Below are positions 1 through 7,006 of a DNA stretch of 25,045 nucleotides, one piece after another. A program made the translations under genes and the position numbers. The notes under the pieces are model-generated. The model saw only the letters and a program-made list of their open reading frames with translations. It ran no database searches and was not told the DNA's origin. The DNA is from JALOLG01 sp035557475 (lineage in GTDB: Bacteria > Actinomycetota > Acidimicrobiia > Acidimicrobiales > Ilumatobacteraceae). The DNA is taken from positions 1 to 25,045 of the forward strand of contig DATMDV010000009.1 in NCBI GenBank assembly GCA_035557475.1. Reading direction: 5' to 3'. Position 1 is the stretch's first letter. Each line of letters begins with the position of its first letter.

Positions 1-651
1 GAACCCGAGCAGCTGCACGGCCCCGAACTCGCTCAAGCTGTACAACAACGCGATCAGCATGCCGCCCAGCACGGAGCCACGGATCGACGGCATCACGATC
101 CGCAGGAACAAGCGTGACGGCCGATCACCGAGCAATCGGGCGCTCTCCTCGATCGATGGCGGCAGACGCGACAATCGCGCTGCGACCGGCAGATACACGT
201 ATGGGTAGGTGAACGCCGTCAGCACGAAACACGACGCCCCGAGGCCCCGGAACCTGCGAGGCGCGTCGTAGCCGACGACACTCAGCGCGCTGCGAATCGC
301 ACCATCGGGTGCGAGCCCTGCGATGAACGCCGCCGCTCCGATGAACGACGGGAACACCAACGGCAGCGGAGCCAACACCCGCCACACGCGGGCGAACGGG
401 ACGTCGGTGCGTACCAGCAGCCACGCCAAACCCGTCCCCACCACTCCGGTGGTGACGCTGACGATGACCGACATCTGGATCGTCCTCCACAGCGGCCCGA
501 CCGAATCGCCGAACGTGTCGCCGACGTCGGCGTCGAGCGTCGCGACGCGCCACAGCACATACAGGACCGGGGTCGCGAAGACGACTGCGACGCCGGCAGC
601 CAAGGCCCGTAACGGCAGCGACGCCCGATCAGCCCGCAAGGCCGGCGTCAC
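1..651 (-). CDS. Ferric iron ABC transporter permease (partial, 3' end outside window)
   Basis: Inner-membrane permease of a ferric-iron importer (FbpB/FutB-like, binding-protein-dependent transport family). The frame runs unbroken from a GTG at 651 to the window edge, giving 217 codons of a protein that is usually about 500 residues. It has an N-terminal membrane helix near residues 17-34, further helices after it, and the cytoplasmic loop EESARLLGDRPSRLF near residues 170-184. That loop matches the EAA motif (E-A-A-x3-G) which docks on the ATPase. An in-frame TGA two codons upstream of the GTG excludes an earlier start; a TTG at 639 is an alternative. It overlaps the end of the binding-protein gene by 23 nt, so the two are almost certainly translationally coupled. 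Family assignment is from hydrophobic pattern, motif and neighbour; iron specificity is inferred from the adjacent binding protein. Confidence 0.88.
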   Translation of the reverse strand, partial: MTPALRADRASLPLRALAAGVAVVFATPVLYVLWRVATLDADVGDTFGDSVGPLWRTIQMSVIVSVTTGVVGTGLAWLLVRTDVPFARVWRVLAPLPLVFPSFIGAAAFIAGLAPDGAIRSALSVVGYDAPRRFRGLGASCFVLTAFTYPYVYLPVAARLSRLPPSIEESARLLGDRPSRLFLRIVMPSIRGSVLGGMLIALLYSLSEFGAVQLLGF

Positions 652-1651
652 TGATCATCGCCCGCGTCGACTGCAGATCGTCGCCGAGTTGATCGAGCTC
701 GATGTCGGCCGATCCGGCCAGTTCGATCTCGGGCAGGACCGAGGCCGGCTCGACACCGGCCGCCAGCGGGTACTCGAACGTCTGATCCGAGAAGTATCGC
801 TGCGCCTCCTCTTGGAGGAGGAAGCGGATCAGCTCGACCGACTGGTCGGGGCTGTCTGCGCTCTTGAGCATCGAGGCGCCGGTGACGATCACGAGGCTGC
901 CGATGTCATCGACCGCGAAGTTGTGGTTGACACCCGCGAATTGCGGGTCCTGGGCGAGTGCTTGGTACACGTAGTAGTGGTTGACGAGGCCGACCTCGAT
1001 CTCGCCGCGGCCGACGGCAGCCACGATCGCGGCGTTGTTCGCGAACACGAACGCGTCGTTGTCGGCGATCCCCCGCAACCACTTCTGGGTTTCGTCGTCG
1101 CCGAGCTTGAAGCGCATCGCCGTCACGAAGTCCTGGAACGAAGCATTCGATGGCGCGACACCGACACGGCCCTTCCACTCCGGCTTCACGAGATCGAGCA
1201 CCGTGTCGGGAAGCTCGGCTTCGTCGATGACCTCGGGGTTGTAGACGAGAACCCGCTTGCGTCCAGAGAATCCCACCCAGTTGCCGTCGCTGGCATGGAA
1301 GCCCTCGGCGACGAGGTCGAGCACATCATCGGGCAGCGTGGCGAGCAAGCCTTGCCCATCGAGGTAGCCGACCGCTCCGGGCGATTGGGACAAGAACACG
1401 TCGGCCGGTGACTTGTCGCCCTCCTCCCCGATGAGCAGCGCCAGATCGGCCGTATCGCCGTATCGCACCTCGACCGAGATTCCGGTCTCCTCCGCGAACC
1501 GGTCGAGGATCGGCTCGATCAAGTTCTGCGTCCGGCCCGAATAGATCGTGACCGATCCGCCGCCGGCGGCATCGTCGTCAGAGCCGCACCCCGCCAGCGT
1601 GGCCGCGACGACCAGGGCGATCAGCGTGGGGACTCGGCCGGGAGTTCGCAC
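629..1651 (-). CDS. Ferric iron ABC transporter substrate-binding lipoprotein (FbpA/FutA family)
   Basis: A 340-aa extracytoplasmic binding protein that captures Fe(III) and delivers it to the permease. The N-terminus is a lipoprotein signal with lipobox LAGC (Cys22), followed by an acidic/glycine linker. The mature part starts with VTIYSGRTQNLIEPIL, the typical beginning of type-2 periplasmic iron-binding proteins. The sequence NHYYVY contains the paired tyrosines (Y226, Y227) that in FbpA/FutA coordinate ferric iron. Length is normal for the family. It is the first gene of a leftward operon with the overlapping permease. The 115-bp upstream gap, shared with a divergent cupredoxin-like gene, holds an imperfect palindrome that could be a metal-regulator site. 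A thiamine or phosphonate ligand is less likely because the tyrosine pair is intact. Confidence 0.93.
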   Translation of the reverse strand: MRTPGRVPTLIALVVAATLAGCGSDDDAAGGGSVTIYSGRTQNLIEPILDRFAEETGISVEVRYGDTADLALLIGEEGDKSPADVFLSQSPGAVGYLDGQGLLATLPDDVLDLVAEGFHASDGNWVGFSGRKRVLVYNPEVIDEAELPDTVLDLVKPEWKGRVGVAPSNASFQDFVTAMRFKLGDDETQKWLRGIADNDAFVFANNAAIVAAVGRGEIEVGLVNHYYVYQALAQDPQFAGVNHNFAVDDIGSLVIVTGASMLKSADSPDQSVELIRFLLQEEAQRYFSDQTFEYPLAAGVEPASVLPEIELAGSADIELDQLGDDLQSTRAMISDAGLAG

Positions 1652-1692
1652 GCGGCAAAAGTAGCATTGGAGGCGTCGAAATGTTCACCGAC

Positions 1693-1711
1693 CCTTATAC
1701 GTCACGTAAGG
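1693..1711. promoter_or_regulatory. Imperfect 19-bp palindrome between divergent iron-uptake genes
   Basis: The interval has outer arms CCTTA and TAAGG with an imperfectly symmetric centre containing ACGTCACGT. The right side continues as TAAGGTTGGCT, which resembles one half of the IdeR/DtxR operator (consensus TWAGGTWAGSCTWACCTWA); the other half is poor. It lies about 42 bp upstream of the binding-protein start and 56 bp upstream of the divergent lipoprotein start, so one regulator could control both. Iron control is an inference from context. Confidence 0.35.
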
Positions 1712-1766
1712 TTGGCTGCGTCAGGCGGCCGATCTGGTCGTCCCGAACCGTAGTCATGAGATCGCC

Positions 1767-2309
1767 GTGAAGCTCGCCTCCGCCGTCGTCGCATTCGGGC
1801 TGGTCGGACCACTGATCGTGCTGTCGGCATGCGCCGACGACGACGGTGCGCAGACGCGAGAAGCGGGCAGCGTCGTCATCATCGGACCGCCTCCACCTGG
1901 CGGCGGAGCATCCGTGTCGGCAGTCGGCACCGGCTGTACCACTCGTGGCGCCACCACCAAGGTTGCCGCGAACAACATCCAGATCGACCTCGACGAGTAC
2001 AGCGTGACCGTGCCCGAGACCGTGCCGGCCGGCGTCAGCCGCCTGGTCCTGAAGAACTTCGGATCAGATCCACACGAAGTGGTCATCACCCAGGCCGACT
2101 CGGTCGACGAACTCCCCGTCGCCGACGGCTTCGTCGACATCGACGCCCTCCCCAATCAGGCATTCCGGGTGATGGAGTTCGCCGGCAACACCATCTGCGA
2201 AGGCACGTTCGAACTCCCGGCTGGGAACTACGTCATCTTCTCGAACCTCGAGAACCCGACCGGCAGCGACTACGCGCAGGGCATGGTCGCGACGTTCGTC
2301 GTGTCGTGA
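1767..2309 (+). CDS. Cupredoxin-like lipoprotein beside iron importer
   Basis: A 180-aa predicted lipoprotein starting at GTG, with lipobox LSAC (Cys22) and a low-complexity proline/glycine linker near residues 40-48. The C-terminal ~110 residues have a plastocyanin-like layout. An early strand carries FGSDPHEVVI, with the His where the first copper ligand sits, and the end reads YVIFSNLENPTGSDYAQGM, aligning with the usual C-N-L-P-G-H-Y-x-x-G-M loop. In that loop the copper Cys is replaced by Ser and the loop His is missing, while Met is kept, so type-1 copper binding is doubtful. The two genes flanking it (binding protein, divergent; ATPase, convergent) both belong to the iron importer, suggesting an accessory extracytoplasmic role in iron handling. 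That role is inference. Its last 40 nt overlap the 3' end of the convergent ATPase gene. Confidence 0.75.
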   Translation: MKLASAVVAFGLVGPLIVLSACADDDGAQTREAGSVVIIGPPPPGGGASVSAVGTGCTTRGATTKVAANNIQIDLDEYSVTVPETVPAGVSRLVLKNFGSDPHEVVITQADSVDELPVADGFVDIDALPNQAFRVMEFAGNTICEGTFELPAGNYVIFSNLENPTGSDYAQGMVATFVVS

Positions 2310-3340
2310 CCCGATGTCGAGTCGGCAACGTCGCCCGGCCACGCGTGAGCGATCACGTCGGCCAGCGTCACCGTGACCCGGTCACCTGCTTGGTGTCGAG
2401 GCGAGCCCGCCGCGCGCACGGCAATCGGCGATCCCACACCGGCCACCGTCACCTCGTAGCGGGTGTCGGCGCCGAAGTAGTGCACCGCGGCGACCGTCGC
2501 CTCGCCGCCCGCGACGATTGAGATCTGTTCCGGACGCAGCATCACCGTCCCGGCGGCGTCGGATGTCGATCGGATGGGAATGACGCCCAACGCGGTCGCG
2601 GCCGTCGTGCCGTTCAACGTCGCCGGCAACAGCACCGCCTCACCGACGAAGCGCGCGAGTCGCGGCGAAGCGGGCATGGCGTAGATCTCCTCCGGGGTCC
2701 CGACCTGCTCGATGACACCGGAGTCCATCACCGCCACCCGATCACCGAAGCTCATCGCTTCCTCCTGGTCATGCGTGACCAGAATCGTGGTGACACCGAC
2801 ACCAGTCAGCAGCCGCCGGACCTCGTCGCGCAACTGCACTCGCAACGCGGCGTCCAGGCTGGCGAACGGCTCGTCGAGCAGCACTACCCCCGGTTTCGGC
2901 GCAAGTGCCCGCGCCAACGCGACACGCTGCTGCTCACCGCCCGACAGCGTGCCAGGCATCCGATCGCGCTTGTCGGCGAGACCGACCAGGCGCAGCGCAT
3001 CGAGCGCCTGCTGATCACGCGTCGGCCCACGCGCGACGCCGTAGTTGACATTGTTGATCACCGTCCGATGCGGAAACAGCGCACCGTCCTGGAACACCAT
3101 CCCGACCCGCCGACGCTCGGCCGGCACACCCTTGCCAGCCGTCACGTCGCGGTCGCCGATGTGGATCGACCCTGACGTCGGACGCTCGAGTCCGGCGATG
3201 CAACGCAACAGTGTGGTCTTGCCACAACCCGATGCGCCGAGCAGCGCGAGGATCTCACCACCCGCCACCGAGACGTCGATCCCCCGCAGAACCGCCGCGT
3301 CGCCGTAGTCGGCCACGAGCGCACAGACGTCGATCCCCAC
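2270..3340 (-). CDS. Ferric iron ABC transporter ATP-binding protein (FbpC-like)
   Basis: Cytoplasmic ATPase that powers the ferric importer. In the protein counted from GTG 3340 the order is Walker A GASGCGKTT (residues 35-43), Q-loop FQDGALFPH, signature LSGGEQQRVALARAL, Walker B VVLLDEPFASLD, H-loop LVTHDQEEAM, then a C-terminal TOBE-like regulatory region. The arrangement matches FbpC/PotA-type importers. The frame is open back to a TTG at 3436, but homologues begin just before the first strand (here IDVCALVADYG), so GTG 3340 is preferred; no strong Shine-Dalgarno decides it. The TTG would leave only 21 nt after the 69-aa gene. Unusually, it is separated from its binding protein and permease by a convergent lipoprotein gene, with which it shares a 40-bp 3' overlap. 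Confidence 0.9.
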   Translation of the reverse strand: MGIDVCALVADYGDAAVLRGIDVSVAGGEILALLGASGCGKTTLLRCIAGLERPTSGSIHIGDRDVTAGKGVPAERRRVGMVFQDGALFPHRTVINNVNYGVARGPTRDQQALDALRLVGLADKRDRMPGTLSGGEQQRVALARALAPKPGVVLLDEPFASLDAALRVQLRDEVRRLLTGVGVTTILVTHDQEEAMSFGDRVAVMDSGVIEQVGTPEEIYAMPASPRLARFVGEAVLLPATLNGTTAATALGVIPIRSTSDAAGTVMLRPEQISIVAGGEATVAAVHYFGADTRYEVTVAGVGSPIAVRAAGSPRHQAGDRVTVTLADVIAHAWPGDVADSTSGHDTTNVATMPCA

Positions 3341-3457
3341 GCCGCCACGGGCGTCGTCCTGCAGGATCGACTTCGACACGGAGAGCGACCCTACCGACGA
3401 CAGGAAGATCCCCGCTGCACGCCGCCGGCGGGACAACCTGGCCGATTCCCGATCAGA

Positions 3458-3667
3458 TCAGGTGCGGACGTCGACGATCCGGCTCGGTGCGCCGCTGGCG
3501 ATCAGGGCGCGAGCCGTGTGGAGTGGGACGGGGACGGTGTGCGGCAGGCGGTGCACCACGCCGGTGACCTCCGCCCGGGGGCCGGAGTCCTCGACGATGA
3601 TCTGGACGACCTCGATGCGTCGGAATCCGAGATCGGTCGGTCCGGATCCGTTCCGGCTGGAGTGCAC
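3458..3667 (-). CDS. Small conserved-looking protein in iron locus (69 aa)
   Basis: No family recognised. The frame starts at GTG 3667 and encodes 69 residues with nearly every third codon position G or C, the bias of real genes in this window. A perfect Shine-Dalgarno (GAGGAGG, 9-nt spacer) precedes the start. The central part alternates hydrophobic and charged residues as in beta strands (RRIEVVQIIVEDS), and the end is a short helix-strand (ARALIASG, RIVDVR). There is no signal peptide or membrane helix, so it is predicted cytoplasmic. It lies directly downstream of an IdeR-type box and upstream of the iron-importer ATPase gene, which suggests iron-responsive co-expression. A partner or adaptor of the importer is possible but not shown. 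Confidence 0.72.
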   Translation of the reverse strand: MHSSRNGSGPTDLGFRRIEVVQIIVEDSGPRAEVTGVVHRLPHTVPVPLHTARALIASGAPSRIVDVRT

Positions 3668-3676
3668 GATGTTTTG

Positions 3677-3683
3677 CCTCCTC
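3677..3683 (-). promoter_or_regulatory. Ribosome binding site of the 69-aa gene
   Basis: On the minus strand this reads GAGGAGG, with a 9-nt spacer to the GTG at 3667. It is the main evidence that this short frame is translated from that GTG. Confidence 0.75.
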
Positions 3684-3708
3684 TGGAATCTCTGCCTGTC
3701 ACCAGGTG

Positions 3709-3727
3709 TGAGGCAAGCCTACCCAGG
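3709..3727 (-). promoter_or_regulatory. Candidate IdeR/DtxR iron-repressor box
   Basis: The plus strand reads TGAGGCAAGCCTACCCAGG, matching the IdeR/DtxR consensus TWAGGTWAGSCTWACCTWA at 13 of 19 positions, including the whole central AGSCTW core. It sits 42 bp upstream of the 69-aa gene. On the minus strand it overlaps a possible -35 (TTGCCT, 3711-3716), 17 bp from a weak -10-like AGAGAT (3688-3693), a geometry suited to repression by an iron-loaded regulator. Match and position are seen; regulator and iron response are inferred. Confidence 0.6.
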
Positions 3728-3742
3728 GCTCGTTCGCAGGGA

Positions 3743-3970
3743 TCAGGAATCCCAGATCGGACCGAACGCCGGGATGCCGCGACGTTCGAGTCCGTGGACG
3801 ACGTGGCGGGTGACGGTCCGGTTGGAGATGCAGATCACCGCCTCGGCGTCGGAGTCGGCGTAGGCGTGATACGCCAGGCGCAGCACATCGGGCTTGCCCA
3901 ACTCATCGGTGTTCCAGATGATCGCGTCTGGCTGGGCGCGCTCGACCTCGTCGACCAGCGCGTCGCCCAT
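3743..3970 (-). CDS. Orphan 75-aa hypothetical protein, possible gene remnant
   Basis: Not recognised with confidence. The 75 residues from ATG 3970 use strongly G/C-biased codons and read like a folded alpha/beta segment: PDAIIWNTDELGKP, then EAVICISNRTVTRHVV, then LERRGIPAFGP. The second stretch faintly recalls the C-terminal half of Asp/Glu racemase or maleate-isomerase folds, but the catalytic residues are not there. No Shine-Dalgarno precedes the ATG. The same frame stays open about 130 nt further upstream to a TAG, but without codon bias and without a usual start codon. It is either a genuine small gene or the 3' remnant of a longer, eroded gene. The following 75-bp gap holds the candidate iron box of the next gene. 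Confidence 0.45.
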   Translation of the reverse strand: MGDALVDEVERAQPDAIIWNTDELGKPDVLRLAYHAYADSDAEAVICISNRTVTRHVVHGLERRGIPAFGPIWDS

Positions 3971-4163
3971 GACACGCGATGGATCGGGCCGAGCACAAGG
4001 CGGCGCAACAGGCGAAATCGGGGTTCTCGCTTCCGTGAGGGTTACTTCGGCGAGTCCCGCGCGAGCAGCCGCCCGGTAACCCGACGACTGCGCTGTGCTG
4101 ACCTACCGCGCCGTCCGATGTCCGCCCGATCGCACCATAGATGCCGCGCCGGACCGAGGCCAT

Positions 4164-4946
4164 TCACATCCCGGTCGCGCGCGAAGAGTCATCGGGGCAG
4201 TCGAACGGCGGCCGTCGACGCCACAGCAGGCGCGCCAGCCAGATCGACCACGCCGCCCACAGCAGGAACACGACGCCGAGGGTGGCGTCCCGGGCGAGAC
4301 CGAACCCGACGACGTTGCAGGCCGCCCCGATCCAGGCCAGGGCCGTGAGCACCGCCGACAAACGTGCGAACCGCGGCTGGTCGGCGCGCGTCAGCCGGGC
4401 GATGCCGAACCACCACACGCCGAGGAGCACGCCGTTCAGGAGCTGCCAGATCGCCCGGAAGACGACGTCGATCAGAACCGCGAAGCTGATCGCGATCGCC
4501 GCCCTGTCGGCGCCCGGTTGCTCGTACTCGTGCAAGAGCATCGGCCCGGCGGTGGCAAGTGCCGCAGCACCGATGGCTCCCGCCAGCACGTAGGCGAGCC
4601 CAGCCATCATCGACGTCCTCGCGAGCACTGGTCCGTGCGGTCGCAGCGCGACGCCGAGCGCGAGTGCGACGACGGCCGTCGGCAGGTAGTAGCTGAAGAG
4701 GTCGGTGATCGATGCCCAGCGGAGGAACGCGGCCGACTCGGCGCCGCCGGTGACCATCAGCGAAGGATCATCGAACCAGTCGCGCCGGAATTGGAAGGCG
4801 CCGAGGAAGAGCACGTTGCTGACAGCCCCGAGCGCCACCGTCACGACGAGTGCCGCGGTGGCGGCGGTGCGCAACGCGGGCCAACAGCTCGGGCCGCGTG
4901 TCGCGATCGGTGTCGGCACCTGCAGCGACACCAGCAGCCTCGTCAC
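4164..4946 (-). CDS. Multi-pass membrane protein, third gene of cyclic-nucleotide operon
   Basis: A 260-aa integral membrane protein with about seven hydrophobic segments, a short basic N-terminus and a charged C-terminal tail. The layout is similar to DUF4386-type proteins, but family membership is only a resemblance. The GTG start overlaps the stop of the upstream hydrolase gene by 4 nt (GTGA), so translation is coupled and the three leftward genes from 6825 form one operon. No catalytic motif is visible. Because its partners are a cyclic-nucleotide-binding protein and a metallo-hydrolase, a membrane anchor or sensor role in the same pathway is conceivable, but this is inference. The 193 bp downstream (3971-4163) hold no feature I can support. 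Confidence 0.78.
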   Translation of the reverse strand: MTRLLVSLQVPTPIATRGPSCWPALRTAATAALVVTVALGAVSNVLFLGAFQFRRDWFDDPSLMVTGGAESAAFLRWASITDLFSYYLPTAVVALALGVALRPHGPVLARTSMMAGLAYVLAGAIGAAALATAGPMLLHEYEQPGADRAAIAISFAVLIDVVFRAIWQLLNGVLLGVWWFGIARLTRADQPRFARLSAVLTALAWIGAACNVVGFGLARDATLGVVFLLWAAWSIWLARLLWRRRPPFDCPDDSSRATGM

Positions 4947-5779
4947 CAGCAAATGGTGTCGCCCTCGCGGGCGGCGTCGACATCGACCACGTTGCTGGCG
5001 AGCTCCGCCACGAGCGCGTCGACCTCGTCGTCGGTTCGGCTGGGGTCGTGGTGGAACAGCAGCACGCGGCCGACCTTGGCGCGCTCGGCCAGGCGAACGG
5101 CATAGCCGACTGCGGAGTGGCCGAACTGCGGACGTGACGCCAGTTCGGCGGCTGTGAACTGGGCGTCGTGGAGCAACAGGTCGACACCCTCGGCCAGCTC
5201 CATGGCCGCCTCGTGGTAGGGGCCCCAGCCGTCGGGGCCGCAGCCCAGCGCGATCGGTCCGTGATCGGACAAATAGGCGAGGCTCCGTCGCCCGTCGGAC
5301 ACGCGGAACCCGAACGTTCCCCCGCCGGAGTGGGGGATGTGGCGGGCCAGCACGGCGAACCCCTCCACGTCGAACCGGCCTTGCTCCAAGGCGTGGAAGG
5401 ACCATTCGCCGAGCAGCCCGTCCACCGAGATGGGAAAGAACGGGGGAGCCATCAATCCGTTGAGGGCGTCGTTCGGCACGCCGTCGGCGACCGGCAAGTG
5501 GACCGCGACGTGTGCTTCCGGTCGGTCGCCGGCGGCGAAGAACGGCAGACCCTGGGTGTGATCCCAATGCAGGTGGCTGAGGAGGATCGAACCGCCGAAC
5601 GGGGCGCCGCCCATGAGTCCGCTCACGTTGCGGAGTCCGGTCCCGGCGTCGATCACCAGCCGTGGATGCCTCTCGCCGTCGTGGGCGATCGCCACACAGG
5701 ACGTGTGACCGCCGACTCGCGTGAACTGCGCGCCCGGTGCCGGCGTCGAGCCGCGCACCCCGCACAGGTGCACTCGCAT
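4943..5779 (-). CDS. Metallo-beta-lactamase-fold hydrolase, candidate cyclic-nucleotide phosphodiesterase
   Basis: A 278-aa MBL-fold enzyme of the RNase Z/PhnP-like branch. It begins VHLCGVRGSTPAPG and carries the zinc motif HLHWDH at residues 69-74. Later come HIPHSGG, the metal-bridging region SDHGP, DLLLHDAQF and a late FHHDPSRTD histidine pair. All expected metal ligands appear present, so it should be active. The ATG overlaps the stop of the upstream cyclic-nucleotide-binding gene by 1 nt (TGATG), and its own stop overlaps the next start by 4 nt. MBL enzymes of this branch include phosphodiesterases acting on cyclic or nucleotide phosphates. The adjacent cyclase and cNMP-binding protein make cAMP/cGMP hydrolysis an attractive but unproven substrate guess. 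Confidence 0.87.
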   Translation of the reverse strand: MRVHLCGVRGSTPAPGAQFTRVGGHTSCVAIAHDGERHPRLVIDAGTGLRNVSGLMGGAPFGGSILLSHLHWDHTQGLPFFAAGDRPEAHVAVHLPVADGVPNDALNGLMAPPFFPISVDGLLGEWSFHALEQGRFDVEGFAVLARHIPHSGGGTFGFRVSDGRRSLAYLSDHGPIALGCGPDGWGPYHEAAMELAEGVDLLLHDAQFTAAELASRPQFGHSAVGYAVRLAERAKVGRVLLFHHDPSRTDDEVDALVAELASNVVDVDAAREGDTICW

Positions 5780-6825
5780 CAGGGTTCGACGAGCTGGCGG
5801 GCGGCCTTGTCGACGTGGTCGGGCACCTCCCGCCGGTGGTTGGTTGCCAACTCGGCCAGCTTGTCGCGGTCGACCTGCTCGGCCGGCACGGCAGCCACCC
5901 GGCACGGTGTGCGGGCGAGCAGTGTCGACGTCCGGCGTCCGCTTTCGAGCAGGGCCCGTTCGCCGAGGACGGCGCCGGGTCCGACCTCGGCCCACTCGGC
6001 ACCGTCGACGTCGACGACGAGCACGCCATCGAGCAGCAGGAACAGCTCGTCGCCCGGGTCGCCCTGACGGGTGAGCGCGTCGCCCTCCTTCACCCTGCGG
6101 ATCTTGGGCTGCGCCGCACCGCGCATCACGACGTTGGCGAGCTCGCGCTCGAGCGCCGTCTCGACGGCCGTCACGAACGCGGGCGAGTCCTCGTCGCCCC
6201 ATGGCGTGTGCTTGCCGAACGCGTGGCTGGCCCAATCCTTCATGTCGATCAGCCCGGTCTTGGACACGAGGGTGCCTTCGGTGTCGTACACCCAGTGCCG
6301 GGGGAACTTCGAGGCTCCGGTCAAACGGTGCTCGCTGTGGCCGTCGGCGAAGATCGTCAACTCGAGCGTGCTCCATGCCAGCGGCGCGCGGTATTGCACG
6401 AACGGTGCTCGGCTGACTGGTCGCGGCATCGGCACGCCGGTGCGCCCGCCCGCGGTCTGCGTGAACCGCACCCAGCCTTCGCCGAACTCCGGTTCGGCCT
6501 GACGATCCGGCATGCTCACCGCGGCAAACGTGAGGTCGGTCCCCACCCGCAACGTCGTCGATCCGATCCGGCCACCGGCCAGGTACTGAGCGCCCGTGAT
6601 CGTCCCGTCGTCACCGACTTCGACTGCCGCCCGCAAGTGATTGGCGAATCGCAGCCGGTCGTTGGCGATGAGCTCCTGCAGGCCGGCGTCGACGTCGGCG
6701 CCCAGCATGTCGGGCGGGGGCGGGTCGTCGTGGGCCACGCCGACCTTGATCGCCACACCGCCGATGCCCTTCATCGACGTCGACGGGATCCACGAGATGC
6801 TGGTGACGCTGTGTTCGATACGCAC
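5779..6825 (-). CDS. Protein with C-terminal cyclic-nucleotide-binding domain
   Basis: A 348-aa cytoplasmic protein. Residues 1-235 form a domain I do not recognise, rich in beta strands, with FPRHWVYD and DMKDWASHAFGKHTPWG. Residues about 240-330 form a cyclic-nucleotide-binding domain: RRVKEGDALTRQGDPGDELF, then the phosphate-binding cassette GERALLESGRRTSTL. In the cassette, Glu289 (ribose) and Arg298 (cyclic phosphate) keep the canonical nine-residue spacing, so ligand binding is expected. There is no helix-turn-helix, so it is not a CRP-type regulator. GTG 6825 is supported by TTGGAGG with a 6-nt spacer (6832-6838). It is first in a leftward operon with an MBL hydrolase and a membrane protein, and divergent to a class III cyclase gene, the likely ligand source. 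Confidence 0.88.
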   Translation of the reverse strand: MRIEHSVTSISWIPSTSMKGIGGVAIKVGVAHDDPPPPDMLGADVDAGLQELIANDRLRFANHLRAAVEVGDDGTITGAQYLAGGRIGSTTLRVGTDLTFAAVSMPDRQAEPEFGEGWVRFTQTAGGRTGVPMPRPVSRAPFVQYRAPLAWSTLELTIFADGHSEHRLTGASKFPRHWVYDTEGTLVSKTGLIDMKDWASHAFGKHTPWGDEDSPAFVTAVETALERELANVVMRGAAQPKIRRVKEGDALTRQGDPGDELFLLLDGVLVVDVDGAEWAEVGPGAVLGERALLESGRRTSTLLARTPCRVAAVPAEQVDRDKLAELATNHRREVPDHVDKAARQLVEP

Positions 6826-6843
6826 GGGTTGCCTCCAAGTTCA

Positions 6844-6872
6844 CGTTGTTCGGGCTCGGTCGCGTTGTTCGG
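6844..6872. repeat. Pair of 10-bp direct repeats in divergent promoter region
   Basis: CGTTGTTCGG occurs at 6844-6853 and again at 6863-6872, a 19-bp period close to two helical turns. The pair lies just upstream of the cyclic-nucleotide-binding gene (start 6825), in the 181-bp gap shared with the divergent cyclase gene. Spacing and position suit a dimeric activator such as a NarL-type response regulator, though the repeat may be chance. Confidence 0.35.
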
Positions 6873-7006
6873 ACCCAGCGTCGGCCTTCTCGGTGGCGGT
6901 CGCCAGGTGACAGCCATGCCTCTGGTCGGTGTGGCTGGCCACACCCGCACCACGCCGGGTGGCGCCCTTGGGCGGCGCGGCGCGATGTGGTTGCGTGGCG
7001 TTCGTG

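Noticed and set aside
323..1411. A 362-codon plus-strand frame over the iron-binding protein
   Set aside because: It is antisense to a clear FbpA-type lipoprotein and shows no domain or ribosome site.
3903..4163. 86-codon minus-strand frame upstream of the orphan 75-aa gene
   Set aside because: It overlaps the better-biased 75-aa frame in another phase and is Cys/Arg-rich without coding bias.
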